Counted from the stretch's first letter, positions 1 to 11,823 are shown. The stretch is DNA of 64,000 bases from Portevinia maculata (GCA_949715645.1 OX454525.1:322534334-322598333); one strand, 5' to 3'. A program made the numbers and translations. Notes: generated from the letters alone by a model not told the origin.

Positions 1-784
1 TTTTGGTGAAATTATTGCCCACCTTCATTACTGAGAACAGAGTCGGTATCGGACATTTTGCTAATTGTGTATTTTTTTCAACAACATGCAGTTAATTAAC
101 CGCTGCAATTATTTGATCACATATACTTATGCGCATAAAGTGTGTTTTATATTTTTGTGAATGAATAATCTTGATGGAAAAGCCCACAACTCTTGTCTGC
201 TCATACTTTGTTGCCATGGAGATTTCTGTTTCGCTGCGACAGAATGAATGTGAAAACAATGTGAATGAATGTGAAGACAGTTAGGATCGTGCATTTAATT
301 TCGACAAAGAGCCAAAACTAGAGCTAGAGTGATATCGGGCCCGTTCAATTTGCAAGGCAACCACGAGTCCCTCCCTACTATTGAAACCTCTGTGATTGGA
401 CGAATATCACATGTAATATTAGCTGTTCGATGAAAATGTCCCCTTCGAGGAAGTGAAAGAAATCATCCCCAATTCCTCAGTGAGGTACAGATGTCAAAAA
501 CATGTTACTCAGTTTGCTTCAGTGTTCGTAGTATTCTAAGGTCTCCTGCATACGAGCATCTCCGCGTCGTTGACATGCATTGAATGCAATGAACAGAAGG
601 CATACGCTTGTATTAAAAAAATTAAGTAGATGTGTATGAATGCTCTACAAGAATACTCCAGAAAAAAATCATTTTTGAATTCTTTGGCGGAGAGGAATCT
701 TCGATGTAGGACGAATCTTGCATGCGACTGATGACCCGCTCCGTGTGCAGAAGGCATAAGGTTTCATTTGATTATTCTTAAAAG
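1..784. other. no recognisable feature
   Basis: I see no conserved protein motif, RNA or repeat here. A 73-codon open frame on the minus strand (536-757) matches nothing I recognise and is probably chance. Confidence 0.4.
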
Positions 785-974
785 TTAATATTTGATATTT
801 GATAAATCAACGCTGTACATCAAGATAAACTTTTAGGTAGTACAGGATATAAAATTATATATATTGACACGTAGTGTGCAAACAAAAGTAAGTTACAAAA
901 TATTTGAAAAGAAAAGAAAAAAAGAATAATAATAAAAAGAAAGCCAAATTTAAGTTAAACAAAAGAAGTTAAAA

Positions 975-1953
975 AACATAGGGGCGGGCTACAGTCCGCT
1001 TGGGCGAACTGTTGGATACCCTATTCTTATTCCTATATCTCATAAGTGGGCGTGACAAAAATTTAAAGGATTTTATCGAAAAAACTAAGCTTTTGTAAAT
1101 AAAAACGCTCCCTAGCTCAAACTTTGGTTTTTCAATAAAATTGTTTTATTTAATTGTGGGCGTGTCAGTAGGCGGATTTAAAAAAAATTTAAGTATGAGC
1201 ATAAAGGGCACCTAGAGAGTATATACTATAAATTTCAGCTCCCTAGCTCAAACTTTGGACTTTCAAAAATAAAAAAAAAAAAATTGTGGGCGTGTCAGTA
1301 GGCGGATTTTGAAAATATTTACACATGAGCATAAAGGGCCCCTAGAGAGTATATACTAAAAATTTCAGCTCCCTAGCTCAAATTTTGGTTTTTCAAAAAA
1401 AATATTTTATTTAATTGTGGGCGTGTCAGTGGGCGGATTTTGAAAATTTTATGTCCCAAGCAGTTTTATGGGCCAAAGATCATATATAAAAAATTTCAGC
1501 TTTCTAGCTCAAAATTCAATTTTTCCCAAAATTTGTTTTATTTAATTGTGGGCGTGTCAGTGGGCGGATTTTGAAAATTTTATGTCCCAATCAGTTTTAT
1601 GGGCCATAGATCATATATAAAAAATTTCAGCTCTCTAGCTCAAAATTCGATTTTTTCCAAAATTTTGTTTTTTTGAGTTTGTGGGCGTGTCTGTGGGCGG
1701 ATTTCAAAAATTCTTAAACTTGATTATTTCGGGACCCTAGAGAGTATATGGTTAAAATTTCAGCTCTCTAGGTCCAGTTTAAAGGCCTAATTTTTGCCGA
1801 CGGACGGACGGACGGACGGACGGACGGACATGGCTAGATCGACATTACTATCGATGCTGATCATAAATATAGTAACTTTTAGGGGTCTACGGGCAATATT
1901 AAGGTATGTTACAAACTATGCGTCAAAATTAATATACCCCTAGAATAGGGTAT
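975..1953 (+). repeat. 131-bp-unit dispersed repeat, copy 1 (most complete)
   Basis: The copy begins with AACATAGGGGCGGGCTACAG and ends with AGAATAGGGTAT. The 12-mer ATACCCTATTCT at 1016-1027 is the exact inverse of the last 12 bases (1942-1953). The interior is a tandem array whose core GTGGGCGTGTCAGTGGGCGG starts at 1156, 1286, 1417, 1548 and 1681 (period 130-133 bp), plus a degenerate core near 1042. Each unit also carries 'agagtatat' or 'gatcatatata' and 'aaatttcagct..ctagctcaaa'. It has no coding capacity. Its unique 3' part holds a CGGA microsatellite followed by 'tggctagatcgac'. It appears to sit within the 3' region of the adjacent minus-strand LINE. Its class (non-autonomous DNA element or other) is unresolved. 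Confidence 0.9.
1799..1829 (+). repeat. (CGGA)n microsatellite inside copy 1
   Basis: About seven uninterrupted CGGA units. Other copies have the same tract shortened (CCGTCCGTCCGT near 38940 on the opposite strand, about two units near 41035), so it varies in length between copies. Confidence 0.9.
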
Positions 1954-2038
1954 AATTAAATTAAACAGAGAAAAGCTCTAAAAATACAAATTTAAAGTAG
2001 AGACAAAAAAAGAAAAGAAAATAAAAACCTAAGCTACA

Positions 2039-2488
2039 TCAGTTCAAACTGGAAAGATGTTCAAAACAGGCTCTAAGAAATCTTTTGTGTTCGACTATAT
2101 ACCTCACATAATTGGGTAGATCTTCCCAGAGTTTGACAACATAAACGAAAAATTGCCTGCGTGATGGTAAGCAGGTATGAATAGCAGGTCGCAGTATAGT
2201 ATAACGATTGGATGAACAGAAGTTTATTTTCTCAAATAAGTAGTTTGGGTCTTTCCTGTGAATAAGCTTCAAAAGTAAAGCACAACACCGATATCTGAGT
2301 AAAGCCTCCAAGTTGCATCCAAGCAGTTGACGAGCTTCAGATGAGACATGATCACACCTTCGAAGATTGAACACGAACAGAGGAATTGAGTTAACTGCAA
2401 CCTTTAATTTTTGAAGCGTGAGATAATCGGTATCATCAAATAACTCACATCCATATAAGATTATCGAAATTATTAATGCTTTCTCCAA
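2039..2488 (-). pseudogene. LINE reverse-transcriptase C-terminal region, jockey-like relic
   Basis: An open frame of 149 codons on the minus strand reads SIILYGCELFDDTDY, then RRCDHVSSEARQL, then RRQFFVYVVKLWEDLP. These are typical of the region after the palm/thumb of jockey-superfamily LINE polymerases, just before the stop codon. The same family recurs at 34985-35598 (LLPILLYGCDIF) and 44577-46335 (LLVPLITYCCEIF). The catalytic RT core and the endonuclease are missing, so the copy is 5'-truncated at about 2490. Low-complexity A-rich DNA at 1954-2038 and 785-974 is probably its 3' untranslated region, split by copy 1 of the dispersed repeat. Confidence 0.75.
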
Positions 2489-3054
2489 TTCAAGCTTGAT
2501 ATCTGTGGTTAAAATTGTTTTAGTAATGGATAGTCCACCTAGAGATGCTTACATTTTATTTATTAAAGAATTTAATTATTTAAACTTTAGAAAAAGATTT
2601 GTTGCCCTTTCTGGAAAAAGTTTTCAAAGAACTAGAAGAAACTTTTGTATTAAAATGCCCGCACTTCCCTCAATATAGCACCTGTTACGAGGAAATTGAT
2701 CCCGACTGTTGCAACAGGGTTTATCTTAACGTAAATAATACCCTATTCTAAGGGTATATTCATTTTCACGGGAAGTTTGTAGATACAGATAGATAGATAT
2801 TTTATTGTTTTCATCATAAATAACATTGCATTTTTTGAAATATTTGCACAGCTTGCACAGAGATTTGATCGTTGAGTCTGATCTTACAACTGAAAAATTT
2901 ATATTTTGTAAAAGAATTATGCATTATTTTGTGAAAGCTTTAAAGGAAAAATTATGGAAAAAAAACCTTCATATAAATATTTTGATTATTTTATGTCTTA
3001 CCTATATCACAGTGAGGAAAGAAAAATTACTACTGAAAGCGTATTATATAATAT
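2489..3054. other. unassigned stretch with a solo repeat end at 2738-2757
   Basis: Two small open frames on the plus strand (2496-2678 and 2826-3059) match nothing I recognise. Bases 2738-2757 read ATACCCTATTCTAAGGGTAT, an imperfect hairpin identical to the terminal 20 bases of dispersed-repeat copy 4 (38815-38834). The next bases (attcattttcacg) also resemble copy 4, so a short end fragment of that repeat lies here. Confidence 0.5.
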
Positions 3055-3215
3055 GTTAAATAAATAAATATAAATATTAATAGATAAATAAATAAATAAG
3101 CAAATAAATAAATAAATAAATAAATAAGCAAACAAATAAATAAATAAATAATAATAGTCCGCTACAGATAAAGTGAATAAATAAATTAACAAAAACGTGC
3201 ATAAATAAATGTATT
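3055..3215 (+). repeat. (TAAA)n-type microsatellite
   Basis: About 160 bp of aaat/taaa repeats with scattered 'aagca' interruptions, followed by two copies of 'aacaaaaacgt(g/a)ataaataaatg' at 3188-3240. It could be the A-rich tail of a plus-strand retroelement, but no body of one is visible upstream. Confidence 0.8.
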
Positions 3216-3240
3216 AACAAAAACGTAAATAAATAAATGC

Positions 3241-3925
3241 AATCTTAGTTTCTTAAACTTTGTATAAGTGTGTTGTCGGAACCAACACATCTTTCAAAAA
3301 AGTTTGTATTTATTATTTCAATTTTCCTAGCGACCTGCAGAATTCCGGCCTGTTCATGCAATATCATTGTTGAAAAGTGCCAAGGATGTCGTAAAATCAT
3401 TTTTAGTACTTTATTTTGCATGATTTGGAGCTTTTTAATGTGAGTATTGACGCACTTTCCCCATACTGGCGAACCATACATTATAAGTGCCTGAAATATC
3501 ACCTTGTAGATGGTCATTTTATTATGCTTGTTCAGCAGTGAACCTCTGTTTATAAGCGGATACAACGTTTTTATTGTGATTTTGATCTTTTTACAAATAT
3601 GTTCAGCAGTGAACCTCTGTTTATAAGCGGATACAACGTTTTTATTGTGATTTTGATCTTTTTACAAATATTCGCAATATGAAGGGCAAAGGTTAACTTT
3701 TTGTCTAGGTATATTCCTAAATACTTGACCGAGTCAACCCAAGGGATATCGCAAGCGGTTAGTGGTAATTTATTTTGCAGGCAGGAAAGAAAAAGTGAAA
3801 AAGATAGCTTGACTTTTTTCTAAAATTTTGCTGCAGGAACTTAGTAAGCTAATCGGTCTGTAGCTGGTTGGGCTATGAGGAGGCTTTCCATGCTTTAAAA
3901 TCGGAATGAATTTTGCGGTTTTCCA
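3241..3925 (-). pseudogene. jockey-like LINE relic with internal deletion
   Basis: Read on the minus strand from 3925, the sequence gives RT motif 1 (VWKTAKFIPILKHGKPP, then SYRPISLLSSCSKI). It then jumps to the thumb and C-terminal region: VDSVKYLGIYLDKKLTF, then YPLINRGSLLNKHNKMTIYK, then ALIMYGSPVWG and HIKKLQIMQNKVLKMIL. The palm region with the catalytic Asp residues is missing. A 71-bp tandem duplication (3530-3671) breaks the frame in the C-terminal part. The upstream end is cut by dispersed-repeat copy 2. The order IYK..YGSPVWG..HIKKLQ is typical of the jockey clade. Confidence 0.85.
3530..3671. repeat. perfect 71-bp tandem duplication
   Basis: Bases 3530-3600 and 3601-3671 are identical as far as I can read them. 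Since 71 is not a multiple of three, the duplication frameshifts the LINE reading frame it lies in. The lack of divergence suggests a recent local event, or an assembly artefact. Confidence 0.9.
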
Positions 3926-4395
3926 CATACCTTAATATTGGTCGTAGACTCCTAAAAGTGACTATATTTATGATCAGCGTCGATAGTAATGTCGATCTAG
4001 CCATGGCGACAAAAATGAGGGCTTTAAACTGAGCTGACATTTTAACCATATACTCTCTAGGGGTCCGAAATAATTCAGTTGAAGAATTTTTGAAATCCGC
4101 CCCCAGACACACCCACAAACTCAAAAAACGAATTTATCGAAAAAGTCTAATTTTTAGGTAGAAAGCTGAAATTATTTATATATGATCTTTGACTCCTAAA
4201 ACTCCTAGGGAGATAAAATTTCTAAAATCCGCCCGTGTCAGTCATCATTAAATAAAAGAATTTTATTGAAAAACCAAAGTTTGAGCTGGGGGCTTTTTTT
4301 TACAAAAGCTTCGTTTTTTCGATTAAATACTATAAATATTATAAAACAAAACATGTAGAGCGTTCTTAACAATTCAAGTATACTTATTTCGCATA
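3926..4395 (-). repeat. 131-bp-unit dispersed repeat, copy 2 (truncated)
   Basis: In reverse orientation this carries 'ccttaatattggtcgtag', the 'gatcagcgtcgatagtaatg' block, 'tctctaggggtccgaaataat' and 'tttgagctgggggc', all matching copies 1 and 4. Only two or three internal units remain, and both extreme ends (the ATACCCTATTCT motifs) are missing. Confidence 0.85.
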
Positions 4396-4734
4396 TAAAT
4401 TTACAAAGGTATGGTTACCATACCACACATTTTACATTACAGGGATGTGATAAATCGTATCTTTCTTCTGAAATATTATCTACAAAACGTTAGTGATTTA
4501 AGTGGGAAAAACGAAAAATCATACAATACTGAAGGAACATACGAAAAAAACTCCAAAGAGAAAAAGAAAAAACAAATGTACATAATACATAATAGATATT
4601 GATAGCTATTTAATAAATTTATGAAGCAATGTATTTTTGACTATAGGAAAGATGCCAAATCAGGTACTAATTAAAAACTTACTAACTATTTAACAAAATG
4701 AAAATTTAACAAAAATTGCATGTTGCAACAAAAT

Positions 4735-5690
4735 TATCACAGATATAAATAAATTAAAATAAATAAATAGATAAGTAAATCAATATTATAAATAGCATAT
4801 ATTATATTATCAATATTATAAATAAGCAACGAAAAAACGCGAAAAGAAGAAATAATAGCGTACAACTCCACTATTAAGTATTTAAATTTATTTACAAGAG
4901 GATTGTCAGCAAATTCAGAGCGGTCTAGGAAACATACATAAGTTAAGTATTTGAATTTCATCTAAGATCATTTCAACATTCGCTTTATTGTGAATGTCCA
5001 ACGTTGAGTGATACCACGGTAAATTAAGCATAATTTTCAACAACTTATTTTGAGATGTCTGTAGTTTTTTAATATGGCACATTGCACAATTTTCCCATTC
5101 TTGGCATCCATATAACAGAATTGCCTGTAAAATAACCTTATGGACAATTATTTTATTTCCATTTGAGAGCAGTCATATAATCCTAAGTAATTCACAGAAG
5201 GCTCCCAACTAATGTCTTTCCCATTTACTTGTAAGCGGCCACTGGAGTGAAAACAGGTTTCTAGTGAAAAGGATAGCTTTTATTTTCTCCTCATTTAATA
5301 TTACTTTCCATTGATTGTAATATCCTTGTAGTATTTCCATCGCATTGTTTAGATTCCTCTCAATGTCGAGAGCGAATTCATGAGATGAGAATATTGCAGT
5401 GCCATCAGCGACTCACAAATTGGAAGCCGCGGAAAGTCCGATGTATACAGTTTATATAAAATAGGCCCAAGAACTGGGCCTTGGGGAACTCCTGAATAAA
5501 AGTACACTAGGTTGGAGATACCACTATTGACGTGAACTTTAAAACAACGCTTTGACAAGAAACTGCGGACAATTTTACAGATATAAGCGGGAAACTTTAA
5601 ATTTATCATTTTGGATATAAGTCCGTCATGCCGAACGGTATCAAAAGCCTTTTCGATATCGAGTAGTAGGTATCATTCCAGTAGATTTGC
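4735..5690 (-). pseudogene. jockey-like LINE relic spanning RT motifs 3 to the C-terminus
   Basis: On the minus strand, order from high to low coordinate: DIEKAFDTVRHDGLISKMINL (5690-5590, palm motif A with its Asp), then GVPQGPVLGPILYKLYTSDFP (about 5510-5440). Near 5200-4980 comes NKIIVHKVILQAILLYGC, then HIKKLQTSQNKLLKIMLNL. The YADD box cannot be read because the frame breaks around 5400-5340. Several frameshifts and stops are present. It is a separate copy from the relic at 3241-3925, with the same domain order and clade. Confidence 0.85.
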
Positions 5691-5699
5691 CTACTGAAC

Positions 5700-6878
5700 G
5701 ATGACTTATGATATGGTTGCAAATCCCTATGTTTGTATTTAATTTATCGCCATGCTAATTACACATTTCAAATGCTGATGTTCTCATATGTTTCTGCAAT
5801 ATTCCACACCATGTCACGATCTGTATGGCATACTTTCAGCGGAATGCAACTGCAGTCCTCATCTAATGGATATAGCCATGGTAATAAAATTGGTAACAAA
5901 TTATAATCATACGTGCTGATTACCGGACGACATCACGCCCAACACAAATTCCTTAATAAAAATGAAAATCGATTAAGTTACTCAACTAAAGTCGAAAACA
6001 AATCATATATTCCACGTTACCCACTGCATCCCTATATATATGGAGATATTCACATTTTTTTTTATTAAATTATTGTACATTGGAAAAGTGTGGAATTTAA
6101 AAAAAAACTTTTGCTCTCCACACCTAAGCGCCATGGATGTGATTACACATTCAAGTCTCGAAACTTCCTTAACCAAGCCAACTCTAACTGACACTTGCAA
6201 AGTCAGTGAGCGTAAACTACGACGTAGTCGTAGGTATAGCCGCTTCTGTTTTTGTAGATCCGTTTTTGGACAGCCTGAGAGTCTGACCACAAAAGAAAAT
6301 GAAAAGCGATAGTATGGTCAATAGAATAATACCATGCCATAATGCGTATGTCTATGGGCTTTCTACCTTACATACGTATCCATACAATAAGTTTACATTA
6401 ATATGACATGATGTCATTTAGTCAGATGCTGGGTCTGCGTCGAGAATCTTAAGGAGGTTCAATGTGTTGCTGTTTATTATTTAGTTTTTTTTTTAATTTC
6501 TCACCAAGTCACTTCAAGACGAAGCACTGTCAGTTATTATGAAAGGGATATTGTTAATTTATGATAATGGTTTATTTTAGCGAATGTAGGCATGCATTTG
6601 ATGTGTGAAATTGGAAAGTGTGACTTGCATGGTTTACATATAGATATTGTAGTTAATATTCGCGAGGCTACATATAGGAAATTCAATTGCAATCTGTGTG
6701 TGGCAGAACGAAATCAAGCGGATTACGAATAAATTAAAACTCATTTTATTACCGCGTACATTTTAATGCTTCCTTGGATAAAGGAAGCACAATCACCGCA
6801 CCGATAACGGTCATTTAACTATCTGACTATTATTTCTTTTGTTCAATTTTGGATATTGCATTCACTTAGAAGGCGAAG
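5700..6878. other. no recognisable feature
   Basis: Overlapping open frames of about 90 codons on both strands at 6003-6312 share one GC-richer block (6130-6300). I could not match either to a family. No repeat or RNA was seen. Confidence 0.4.
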
Positions 6879-7039
6879 CACATTTGCAGGGCCGGATTTA
6901 GAGGGGGCCCTGGGGCAACAAATGAGTGGAGTTTATTATTTTTCAAATAAAATGAAACAAAAAATCAGTCAAGTGTTTAATAATTTATTGCGAATTCAAG
7001 TAAATTATCTTAACAAACATACAAAAATTCCAAAAAAGA

Positions 7040-7688
7040 AGGAAACTTCATTTCGGCCGAATGGTCAACTGAAGTGGCACACAAGCTATCCTCACAAGGT
7101 ACAACATGGCACTTCAGCCCCTCATCGTCGCCACACGTCGGAGGGCTATGGGAAGCAGGCGTCAAGGGAATAAAACATCATTTAAAACGAATTATCGGCA
7201 CAGCCAAACTAACGTTTGAGGAATATTCAACGGTGCTGTGTCAGATTGAAGCATGCCTCAATTCGTGTCCATTGTGTCCGATGACTTCAGATCCTGACGA
7301 TTTAAGCGTGCTAACTCCCGGACACTTCTTGATTGGGGCAGAAATGAATCTAAAGGAACACAACGTCAGTAGCCTGGACAGATGGAGGTTTATGCAACGG
7401 CTAACGCAAGACTTTTGGAAACAGTGGAGTTCCACATATCTCCACATGCTTCAACAACGAACGAAATGGTTGGAAAGGCAGCCAAGCATTAAAATAGGTG
7501 ACATGGTCTTGGTCAAGGAAGACAATCTCCCACCTTCCTCATGGCTACTTGCCCGAGTCACTGAGCTACACACCGGATCGGATGGTCTTACGCGCGTCGT
7601 GACAATAAAAACGGAAAAATCAACTCTAAAACGGCCAATCGTGAAATTATCCCCCTTGCCGATATCAACCGCGATCGTATCGAACTGA
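7040..7688 (+). pseudogene. BEL/Pao retrotransposon integrase C-terminal fragment
   Basis: One open frame reads GNFISAEWSTEVAHKLSSQG, then WHFSPSSSPHVGGLWEAGVK. Next come LTFEEYSTVLCQIEACLNS, then LTPGHFLIG, then FWKQWSSTYL and IKIGDMVLVKEDNLPPSSW. This matches the end of BEL/Pao polyproteins: the last part of the integrase core (with the catalytic Glu expected around FEEY..IEA), followed by the DUF5641-type module with 'W...YL..L..R.KW' and 'GD.VL.....P...W.L.R'. The frame is intact for about 215 codons to the stop at 7688. Gag, protease, RT, RNase H and the upstream integrase are missing, and no LTR was found. It lies inside the hAT element. Confidence 0.88.
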
Positions 7689-8219
7689 ATATGAACTATA
7701 AACATAACAATATAAACCTAAATGCAATATAAACAACGAACATGAATCCCACTAAACCCCTGAACCCGTAACTCTAATAAATCGAACAAAAAAAACTGAA
7801 CTCTGAACAAAAACCCATGAATAAAAATGAAAAAAAAACCTAAGTAAAAAAACCCATAATCAAAAACAACCCCTTTTTTACCCAAGGTCAACTTACCCTA
7901 TAATGAAGTGAAATCTCTCAGCTAGGCAGTTAACCATTCATACCATTTGTTAACCATATTTTATTAGAAACAAAACACTTATTCTGGTTTTCTTTTTATA
8001 TTTGGCACATGCACTCGTACCTAACCTCAATGCAACCGATGAGGTTGAAGGCTGAAAAAGGCACACAACAACATATATGCACATGAAGTCTTCGGGGCTC
8101 CACAATCCAACTAAGGCACAGCTGACTCCGGTGCGGCACATCAGACTCCGAGGCGGGGAGCATGTTGCTTCCCAACAAAATTAACCGAAATGGGTCGCGC
8201 ACGCGGCCCTGGCAGTAAG

Positions 8220-9430
8220 GGTTGAATGAAATGAACGTGCATTTGGGAACATTGCGAGCTTTTTTCGACAAAAAATCCTTGATGATTTCGCTGAAATCCA
8301 GTTCCAGCAGTAAATCGCGTTCAATGCTGAGTAGGTATAGCTTTGCTAGACGGTTTTGTCCCATCGTAGTTCGAAGTCTATTTTTTATAAATTAGACACC
8401 ATCAAAACCAAATAGATTCTGAGTGCAATTTCAATGTTTGGGATGTAGTTCTAAAATTTTGATCTTCAAGAATGTGATCAAAATCGCGAACGTACTTGTA
8501 AGCATGCAATCTTTCAATAAGAGAAACATATAGCTGATCGATAACTTTGATACAACCGGATACCTACTTTTAATTTCTCTTTTGGTGACAGATTTGCGTC
8601 TTGTGCTTTCATATTATCGAGTGGATTCAACCTCACATTTCTTGTTCTGGTGCGTGATTGTACATGTCATGCAACATCTTGTATGTAGCTTCGAATCACT
8701 CTAAGATGTCGTTCCAAAAAATAGCAAATAGAGCGGTTTCGAGACAACTCATCTTTCGTAAAAGGTTCGATGCTTCATTCCTCACGATGTCTTTTTGCTC
8801 CTTATCAGAAGATATGCTGGTTAGAGCTCCTTTGATTTCAGAATAACCATCGACAATAGCTTTCGTAGCATCAGCTCGACAAGACCAACGTGTATCGCTA
8901 AGCTTTTTGAAAACTTAAAATTTTCCGATTTTCTTCTGCGATAATTTTTCTGTCAGAATTTGGTATCGCCTGTACCTGCTGCGAGAAACGTATATAAATT
9001 CTGAACAAAACCGAAGAATTGAAAAGCCGATGTACAATAGTTAGCAGCTGCCTTTCCTACTAAATTGAGAGAACGAGCACAACATGGTACAAACGCCGAT
9101 AAATGATTTTTCTCCAAAATAAGAGCCTGCATTCCTTTCTATTTTCCACTCATGTTTGCAGCATTGCCATATGATTAGACGCGGCAATCCAAAATGTCTA
9201 TTTGATGGTCACCTAAAAATTTTAGTAAAGCGTTTGCTATGGCCTCGCCGGTATGGCCGCAGTTTGGTAAAAAGGTGAGTAATCTTTCTTTTGGCATCGA
9301 TCCTTCAATATATCTAACAACTGTAGTTAGTTGATCGATATAAGATTCGTCGGGAGTAGCATTCACTACTCGTCGGAAATTGAAATATTGGGTGCCCTTG
9401 CCCTGTTTTGTGGAGGGCTGTAGCCCCCGC
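8220..9430 (-). pseudogene. hAT transposase relic (ZMYM1-like type)
   Basis: Reading down the minus strand: DESYIDQLTTVVRYIEGS and PKERLLTFLP, then EAIANALLKFLGDHQIDI (9350-9180). Then SYGNAANMSGK and KGMQAL, with stops where the family has 'GQ' and 'Y'. Then LVGKAAANYCTSAFQFFGFVQNL in two overlapping pieces (9080-8990), and finally the C-terminal MGQNRLAKLYLLSIERDLL with LDFSEIIKDFLSKKAR (8364-8260). This order is that of domesticated and free hAT proteins related to zinc finger MYM-type protein 1. Much of the region before the C-terminal dimerisation segment is missing or scrambled, and there are many in-frame stops. Confidence 0.85.
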
Positions 9431-10283
9431 TGCACTCCCCTAAATCCGGCACTGCACATTTGGTAGACCTTGCCTCCATTTTATGCAGGTTAAATAATAT
9501 TTTATAGTCCATATGCATATGTTAACATTTAATCTCCCCGGGTATTTACGATATCGAGCTATGTATTTCGCTTGAACTTAAATGTCTTTGGGGTTAACGG
9601 AACTCTGAATGACGCTGAGTGTCCTGGTGGTGGAGTTCTATTGGCGGAACACAATCGTTTCGACTCAACACTCTTTAAAACCTCCCAATCAACCTTTATT
9701 AAATACGTTTGTTTTCAGTCTAACATTTCCAATATCATTATTTTTACCATCTGCTCCTACATCAGACCCTCCCAACCAATTCAATGCTATTCGATGCTTT
9801 CGTTTCCATTTTTGACGCTGCGGACCCCTAAGATTTCGTATTAATCTTCCTAATTTTACCAAACTTGCACCAGATTTCGGCAAGGAGATGCGCTGTCATG
9901 TTGGCTGTGAATAATGTCCGAAATTATAATCCATGTAATTTTAAGGAATAGACGCCATATTCTACAAAGGTATTAACTTTTATTAAATGATTGTTTGTTC
10001 GAAAACATATTACCTATGCAAATTTGATTTCAAAAAATAAATGGAGGATATTGCGGTGCTTCTTTCGAAGTATACTACAGGAGGAGCAATTTATTCAACT
10101 GAAGGTATAGATTCCCGAAATAAATCATTCAGAATTTAAATCGATCAGAAATTTGTCAAATTTTACAATAAATAATTTGAGATAGCCAACCCAAAAAAGA
10201 ACAATAAGCATTTAAAAAACAAATGTAATTTTAATTATTTTCTATTAACTACTTGGAACAATTCATCAATTTTTGTTTGAAAG

Positions 10284-10313
10284 CAGGGACATAACTTCAC
10301 GGGACATAAGTCC
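10284..10313 (+). repeat. orphan end of the CAGGGACATAAG transposon family
   Basis: CAGGGACATAACTTCACGGG followed by ACATAAGTCC matches the left end of the element at 31436 in 26 of 30 positions, including the doubled 'GGGACATAAGTCC' sub-terminal motif. No matching right end was found nearby. Confidence 0.6.
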
Positions 10314-11823
10314 ATTATGAACTTACGTCATACCTCTCTCTTTTCACTTTTTCAAAGATTGATATGGCTGTAATTAAATTGATAGTTTGTTTCATTTTTT
10401 CAGTCATCGAAATAGAATTTAGCGTGATACTGTTGAAAAAGTTTTCACATCACAACATCACAGAACGATAATCGACCCCCTCTTCAAGCCCACTATAGGT
10501 ATTGTATAGGAAAAGTTTTCCAACTAAGGGTCCTCGAATTAGGGAATCGATATGGAATACAGAAAGCTAGGTATATTTGATCCTTTGTTTCGAACAGCAA
10601 TGCCCCTAAAAAAAAGAAAACAAAAAACCAATATTATATACATATACATTTGCTAGAATAATGGAAAGTTCACTTTTTATCATTTGCATTACTGTAAAAT
10701 GTTATTTCTTTTATTTCCACCTGTAATTATCATTTAGAAAGGGAAACCAAATGAAACGACTTACATCGTACAGAACCCCATTCTAGGTACATACCTGTCA
10801 AAGTGACACATTGACATAATAAAACGCCATATTCAATGCGATAGTAGATACTCCAAGATTGCATCTCGTGATATGCGCCGTTATTTAATCAACTTGTTAA
10901 GCACAATACCTCCCAACATGAAGCTACCGATCATCGAGTTATGAATTTTGATTAGCATACGCGTATGCATGTCGATGTTATCACAGGTGTGTTTCCCCTA
11001 TTTTACTGCCTCGCTTGGTCATCTATTGAATGCGGCTCTTCCTTTTGTTTGTAGCTAATAGAAAAGTAAAAAAATGCGCACCAAAATGTGTATGCTCCTT
11101 TAATAGACTCCCATAACTTCAAGCCGAGCCACCCGCGCTCGTGTTTCACAAACTTTGTAGATCCGCACTCCTGAATACCGATTTTTCCTCACCCTCTTCA
11201 TCGATACCTCCTGAATTTGCTCATATTTGCTGTCTTTTGATCTATGCCGCATAGAAAAGCACATACATATAGACGTGCGCACAACTATCAGATTATTATC
11301 AGCGAATGCGTGTATTGTAAACGTAAATATAGGAATACTTTCAATGACATTAGGTTTGCCGGTGGCGATGTGGTTTGTGGTTTGTGGCGGTTGCGATTTT
11401 CGCGTGCACACCATATCTGAAGGCAATATGAAATGCATTTTTCGGGACAAATTCGTATACATAAAAACATATATACGTAAAGCTGGTATTGGAATAATAA
11501 TGTGCCTTGCCTTGGAAGGTCAGTGCGGACATCTATCGTAGATACCATACCAAATCCGCACATGACACTATTTTAACTTTCTCAAATGCTTTAGTATACT
11601 AAAGAGAAAGATATTGCAATTTTGCTGAAACTTTAAAGTCAAAGAAGAGAGAGAGAGAAGTTCCACCAGCCCGTCCGTCCTGCAGTAATGGGCGTCAATA
11701 TTTTTAATTTATTTATCAGTTTGGTTATTTATACGCTACCTACATACTATGCAGCACATGTTTAATAGTTTTGAACAATTGGACTGGTATGAGCGTAAGA
11801 AAATGACATAGGTAACTACCTAG

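Larger units (their letters stand above)
6887..9454 (-). mobile_element. hAT transposon remnant with intact ends and 8-bp target duplication
   Basis: The left end reads CAGGGCCGGATTTAGAGGGG and the right end, read inward, CAGTGCCGGATTTAGGGGAG: one mismatch in the first 15 bases. The octamer CACATTTG directly flanks both ends (6879-6886 and 9455-9462). CAG-starting ends plus an 8-bp duplication are diagnostic of hAT. The interior holds pieces of a minus-strand hAT transposase and a foreign BEL/Pao fragment. The transposase begins almost at the right end without its N-terminal DNA-binding region, so the element is internally deleted as well as mutated and cannot encode its own transposase. Confidence 0.92.

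Noticed and set aside
536..757. 73-codon minus frame near the left edge
   Set aside because: No family resemblance; starts at a non-ATG position in context and has no supporting features.
11100..11563. Several overlapping open frames of 60-120 codons on both strands
   Set aside because: Three minus and one plus frame overlap the same DNA with no motif; consistent with locally few stops.
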